Of a stretch of DNA of 64,000 nt, positions 60,497 to 64,000 are shown piece by piece. A program made the position numbers and the translations under genes. The first letter of the stretch is position 1, and every line of letters starts with the position of its first letter. Source of the DNA: Clostridium porci (lineage in GTDB: Bacteria; Bacillota; Clostridia; Lachnospirales; Lachnospiraceae); contig NZ_VUMD01000002.1 in assembly GCF_009696375.1 (NCBI RefSeq), positions 124,001-188,000 on the forward strand. Direction: 5' to 3'. The notes under the pieces were generated by a model. That model had not been told where the DNA came from. It was given only the letters and a program-made list of their open reading frames with translations, and did no database searches.

Positions 60497-61402
60497 ATGA
60501 GAGATGCACTAAAGAATGCTATACATAATGCAATTTTATTTGAATGCAAATTGCCGCATCAAGAAAGTGGCATAGATAAATCATGCCTTTCTTCCCAAAA
60601 TGATATTTGTTTCAGTAATTCTAATCCCCAAGAAATTTCCAAAATTATCTATAATGGTATTGTGGAATTTGCAATCAACGAATATGAAATTGATTACACT
60701 GCTTTAGAGCGTGAACAGCGAAAAGCTATTCTTAGCCGTATCCGTTATAACCCAGAAGCATCTGAGGATACCAAGCTGAAGTATGGTTTTTATGGTGAAG
60801 TACTCTTGGATTTAATCTTGCGTGTGTTTTTAAATACGAGTGTTCTTGCCGCACGAGGATATTTTTATTCTCCTATTGAAAATAGCGAGGCTAAAGGTTT
60901 TGATGCTTTTCATTTAATGGAAAGAGAAGGAAATATTGACTTATGGTTTGGAGAAGCAAAATTCTATGTGCAATATAAAAGCGCAATAACCCCTGTGATG
61001 GAAAAATTAAGCACTTCACTTTCTGATGGATATTTGAATCGAAATTTACTTGCAATCATAGATGAGCGCCTCCATATCTCAACACACAATGAACAACTTG
61101 AAAACTTGTTAAATTCATGGGAAGAAAATCCGGATATTAATCTGTCACAAGAAATAAAGAATAGAGGAATTCGGCTAATATACCCTATATTTATTGCTTA
61201 TCAAAAAAATAGCACTGATCAATATCATCAGAGCATAAAAAAGTGTATTGAGCATATTGCTTCAGAATATACACGGCTTAATATTATTGTACCCGCTTCG
61301 TTTGACTACCGGTTATTTTTTATTTTTTTACCACTGTCGGAAGTTAAGCAAATCAAGGAGAATGTGATAAAATGGATAGACTCACGAGAACCGCTAATAT
61401 AA
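60497..61402 (+). CDS. hamA: Hachiman anti-phage effector HamA (DUF1837)
   Basis: A 301-residue protein of the DUF1837 family, which supplies the nuclease of Hachiman defence systems. A PD-(D/E)XK-like site is visible: GEVLLD (about residues 101-106), GFDAFH (about 134-139) and GEAKFY (about 152-157). GGAGGG precedes the ATG. Its end overlaps the helicase gene by 31 bases. HamA is thought to be held inactive by HamB and released to cut DNA once phage DNA structures are sensed. Confidence 0.9.
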   Translation: MRDALKNAIHNAILFECKLPHQESGIDKSCLSSQNDICFSNSNPQEISKIIYNGIVEFAINEYEIDYTALEREQRKAILSRIRYNPEASEDTKLKYGFYGEVLLDLILRVFLNTSVLAARGYFYSPIENSEAKGFDAFHLMEREGNIDLWFGEAKFYVQYKSAITPVMEKLSTSLSDGYLNRNLLAIIDERLHISTHNEQLENLLNSWEENPDINLSQEIKNRGIRLIYPIFIAYQKNSTDQYHQSIKKCIEHIASEYTRLNIIVPASFDYRLFFIFLPLSEVKQIKENVIKWIDSREPLI

Positions 61403-63672
61403 TTAAAGCGCACTATTCATACAAAAAGAATTCAGATGCTGCAACTTTTGTAAAAGAAGTATGTGGCTTTTTTGACTTTATAAAAAATGAGCCTATCTCT
61501 GAAGCGGATATGAATTTCCTTATATTTTTGGCTAATGAAGCGGGAATCCCGCAATATTTTGACTTGTTCAAAGATAAGTTTACAGATTGCCGTATATCTG
61601 ATGAAAATATCAAAACACTTACCATAAGTGCTCTATTTCATGATGCCAGCCTTATTAGAGGAAATAGCAAATTACATCGGTATCAAAAGAATGTTCTTGA
61701 CAGTTTTAAAATCGGGCAACAAAATCGTTTTGTTTTGACTGCACCTACTTCTTTTGGGAAGACCTTTTTGGTATATGAAATTATACAAAAGATGCAGTAT
61801 CAGAATGTCCTTTTGATTTTTCCGGCAATTAGCCTTTTATCCGAAAATTACGCCCGTTTATGCAAGTTGGACACATTTCAATCATATAAGATTCATTCCC
61901 TAAGCGAAGAAGAATTTAGTCTATCCGAAAGAAACATCTTTATTTTTACACCCGAACGGTTCTTGTCGTTTATGGATTCGCATCAACACCTTCACTTTGA
62001 TTTTGCCTTTATTGATGAGGTTTACAAAATTGATAACAGTTTTATCATTGATCCGGAAACATCTGGCGAAAACGAACGTGATACCGCGTACCGTTTAGCA
62101 TTGGAATTTATTTGTAATTTGACAAGCGATATGCTATTAGCTGGTCCATATATGGCACTTCCCCGACCCAGTACACAGCAACATAAATCGTTTAATAATT
62201 TTGCGGAAGATAATGGGTTTTCTTTTTTACGTTACAATCAATTTGAAATTGTTTCAAAGGAATACACAACAGTAAAAGGTAAACGTCAATATCATATAGA
62301 TGAAATCCCAGTAGAAATTGGTTCTATAAGTAAAGGGCAGAAAATTGCCAATATAATTAAATCGTTAAGCACGCCTAAAGAAAATACGATTATTTATTGT
62401 GGCAGAAGAGCCGATACAGAAATGTATGCCAGAACTTTATTAAGGGATCAAATGCTGATTTCTTCTTTTCAAGAAACTTGTTCAGGGATAGAAAGTTCTA
62501 CTTATGAAATATTTTTAAATCATTTGGAACACACATTTGGCAATGATTGGATTGTATTAAAAGCATTGAAAGGCCGGATAGGTATCCATCACAGCCTTAT
62601 CCCCAAATACATCCAAAAAGAAATTATAAATTTATTTAATGAGGGGACATTACTATGCCTCTTTTCGACTACGACTATCACTGAAGGCGTAAACACTTCA
62701 GCAAAAAACATAATTATTACATCAAACAAAAAGGGCATAAAACCTCTACGGCAATTTGATGCTAAAAATATAGCTGGTCGTGCGGGTAGGTTTTACCAAC
62801 ACTATTCTGGAAGAGTTATAGATTTAAATAATAATTTTGAGGAAATTGTGAATGGACAACCTGAAATACTGGAACATAAAAACTATGATATAACTTTCCC
62901 GAAAACGGATGTTGATTACCAGATAACAAAAGATAAATATTTATCTGAAGTTGAACGCCAAGATAAAGAAGATATCCAAGCTCAGATTATTGCATCTGAA
63001 ATCCCATCAGATGTATTTGATTGTTTCCGGGTTGTTGGACCAAAAGATAAATTAACACTATACGGTTATATTTCAAGTGTGCCATGGTGGACTATTGAAG
63101 ATATTAAACGTGTTTCAATAACATTGGCAGGCAGCAATGCACACCGACTATATTGGCCCGGATTTCAAGCCATTATGGATATTATCTTGCCCGTTGTACG
63201 CGAAGAAAAACTTAAACAACTTATTGCAATACGAGTGGGACAGAATCAGTACTCATTGATAACAAGTCTATTGAGTTCATATCTTTCAGGTGGTTTTCTT
63301 TCAATGGTACAATATTATGTTGGGCGGAAAGATAATCCAAAAACAAAGGATGAAGCAATGCGGCAAGTAGCTGACTTCGTTTACAATGTCTTTAAGTATC
63401 ATTTAGTAAAATATCTCGGCCTTTTTGATGTATTCTTCCGATATCAAATTTCAAAGTCAGAGAATATCGCTATGGAAGATGTGGCTGGATTGGGGTTACT
63501 TCTTCAAAAACTTGAATACAATGCCCTTTCTCCCAATGCACGTAAAGTAAGTGATTATGGAGTTCCGTTTAAACTGATAGACTGTTATGATAGTAAAACG
63601 CCGTATGATAAAGGTCAATTTGATGCTTATGAACAGCATATTGATCAAGAGATAAACAGATTATTCCAGTAA
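61372..63672 (+). CDS. hamB: Hachiman anti-phage helicase HamB
   Basis: A 766-residue superfamily 2 helicase. Walker A is a variant, APTSFGKTF (about residues 124-132); motif II is DEVY (about 215-218, FIDEVYKID); motif V region TTTITEGVNT; motif VI NIAGRAGRFYQHY (about 466-478), as in Ski2-like helicases. The C-terminal third (about 530-766) is helical with no known domain. AAGGAG precedes the ATG, which overlaps the hamA end. It senses damaged or phage DNA intermediates and controls HamA. Confidence 0.9.
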   Translation: MDRLTRTANIIKAHYSYKKNSDAATFVKEVCGFFDFIKNEPISEADMNFLIFLANEAGIPQYFDLFKDKFTDCRISDENIKTLTISALFHDASLIRGNSKLHRYQKNVLDSFKIGQQNRFVLTAPTSFGKTFLVYEIIQKMQYQNVLLIFPAISLLSENYARLCKLDTFQSYKIHSLSEEEFSLSERNIFIFTPERFLSFMDSHQHLHFDFAFIDEVYKIDNSFIIDPETSGENERDTAYRLALEFICNLTSDMLLAGPYMALPRPSTQQHKSFNNFAEDNGFSFLRYNQFEIVSKEYTTVKGKRQYHIDEIPVEIGSISKGQKIANIIKSLSTPKENTIIYCGRRADTEMYARTLLRDQMLISSFQETCSGIESSTYEIFLNHLEHTFGNDWIVLKALKGRIGIHHSLIPKYIQKEIINLFNEGTLLCLFSTTTITEGVNTSAKNIIITSNKKGIKPLRQFDAKNIAGRAGRFYQHYSGRVIDLNNNFEEIVNGQPEILEHKNYDITFPKTDVDYQITKDKYLSEVERQDKEDIQAQIIASEIPSDVFDCFRVVGPKDKLTLYGYISSVPWWTIEDIKRVSITLAGSNAHRLYWPGFQAIMDIILPVVREEKLKQLIAIRVGQNQYSLITSLLSSYLSGGFLSMVQYYVGRKDNPKTKDEAMRQVADFVYNVFKYHLVKYLGLFDVFFRYQISKSENIAMEDVAGLGLLLQKLEYNALSPNARKVSDYGVPFKLIDCYDSKTPYDKGQFDAYEQHIDQEINRLFQ

Positions 63673-64000
63673 TAGCCAATATACCCACTGCCACTCTTGA
63701 AACCGTCCAGCTTTTTGCCCATCCCCATCTGCAAAAACCTGCCCGTTTTCCTGCCGGGCAAAGCGAGCGTTTCCATCCGGCGAAACCCTCATTTTACCCG
63801 GCAGCCGTGACAGCAGGTATAACACACTACACTTTGCAAGCAAAGTCGTGTGCCAAAGGGGTACCCTTTGGAAACCCTATTTTGTCGGAGTGTGTAGCCA
63901 CACTTCTTCCAAAATGCAAAATAAGCGGTTGCAATTTGCTGTAAGACCGCAGCCGGATTGACCGCTTATTATGTTGTAGCCCTCCTTGTTTTTCCTATCC
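63673..64000. other. Region right of Hachiman, hairpin-rich mobile-element sequence
   Basis: No convincing gene. It contains CCAAAGGG-GTA-CCCTTTGG (63854-63872), an AGTGTG/CACACT hairpin (about 63888-63904) and a 10-bp inverted repeat listed next. Such hairpin strings are common at the ends of mobilizable elements in this group; the island boundary is not reached. Confidence 0.45.
63920..63970. repeat. 10-bp inverted repeat near the right window edge
   Basis: AATAAGCGGT (63920-63929) is the exact complement of ACCGCTTATT (63961-63970), enclosing 31 bases. Origin-like, terminator-like or element-end structure; role unknown. Confidence 0.5.

Noticed and set aside
63661-63843. 60-residue minus-strand open frame at the end of the island
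   Set aside because: No ribosome-binding site, overlaps hairpins, and resembles non-coding spacer of mobile elements.
1-64000. CRISPR arrays
   Set aside because: No series of regularly spaced identical repeats was found on reading through the window, and no cas genes.

Overview
The window looks like chromosome from a low-to-moderate GC Firmicute of class Clostridia, most likely a gut Lachnospiraceae. The basis is strong AGGAGG ribosome-binding sites, Rrf2, DUF1540 and RelQ-type genes, an infC-rpmI-rplT operon with an ATT start, a CIRCE element, a secreted protein with choline-binding-type wall repeats, and a MobV-type mobilizable element. No rRNA or species marker is present, so the genus is inference.

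Left part (1-16.2 kb): a truncated gene; an Rrf2 regulator; a CsbD-like stress protein that overlaps a SurA/PrsA-like membrane foldase; and a 1555-residue secreted beta-helix protein ending in wall-binding repeats. Next comes a metal-uptake operon: a small Cys-containing membrane protein, ZnuA-, ZnuC- and ZnuB-like ABC transporter parts, a CobW GTPase, a fusion of a degenerate CobW domain to a DUF318/ArsP-type permease, and its DUF1980 partner. A DUF1848 protein and an O6-alkylguanine methyltransferase follow.

Middle part (16.2-34.9 kb): an AT-rich LacI-controlled cassette holds an ABC importer (binding protein, two permeases, ATPase), a glycerophosphodiesterase and a PHP phosphatase. It has a consensus promoter and two perfect palindromic operators. 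Then come MgtC, Mrp/ApbC, a small (p)ppGpp synthetase, a GNAT enzyme, LrgA/LrgB, oligoendopeptidase F, a MATE pump, a phospholipase D-like protein, a divergent Sir2-like protein and an Hsp20 chaperone under a CIRCE operator.

Molybdenum block (35.4-42.5 kb): a molybdopterin-binding MoeA-like protein, MoaC, MoaA, a MOSC-MogA fusion and ModA-ModB-ModC make and supply molybdenum cofactor. The remains of a MocA/MobA-like nucleotidyltransferase lie just downstream, unmarked by any intact ORF. A second MATE pump, a secreted TIM-barrel protein, a DUF1540 protein, the IF-3/L35/L20 operon with its leader, and an ABC exporter operon with a zinc-ribbon membrane protein follow.

Right part (52.9-64 kb): a tRNA-Leu(CAG), and ribU under an FMN riboswitch, both on the minus strand, then a tRNA-Leu(AAG). 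Immediately after that tRNA begins a mobile defence island: a MobV relaxase, a frameshifted RepA-type replication gene, a Cys-rich protein, an XRE regulator with inverted-repeat operators, then Vsr, a small XRE controller, a cytosine-C5 methyltransferase and a PmeII-like restriction enzyme, followed by a Hachiman (HamA/HamB) anti-phage pair. The right end of the island lies outside the window.
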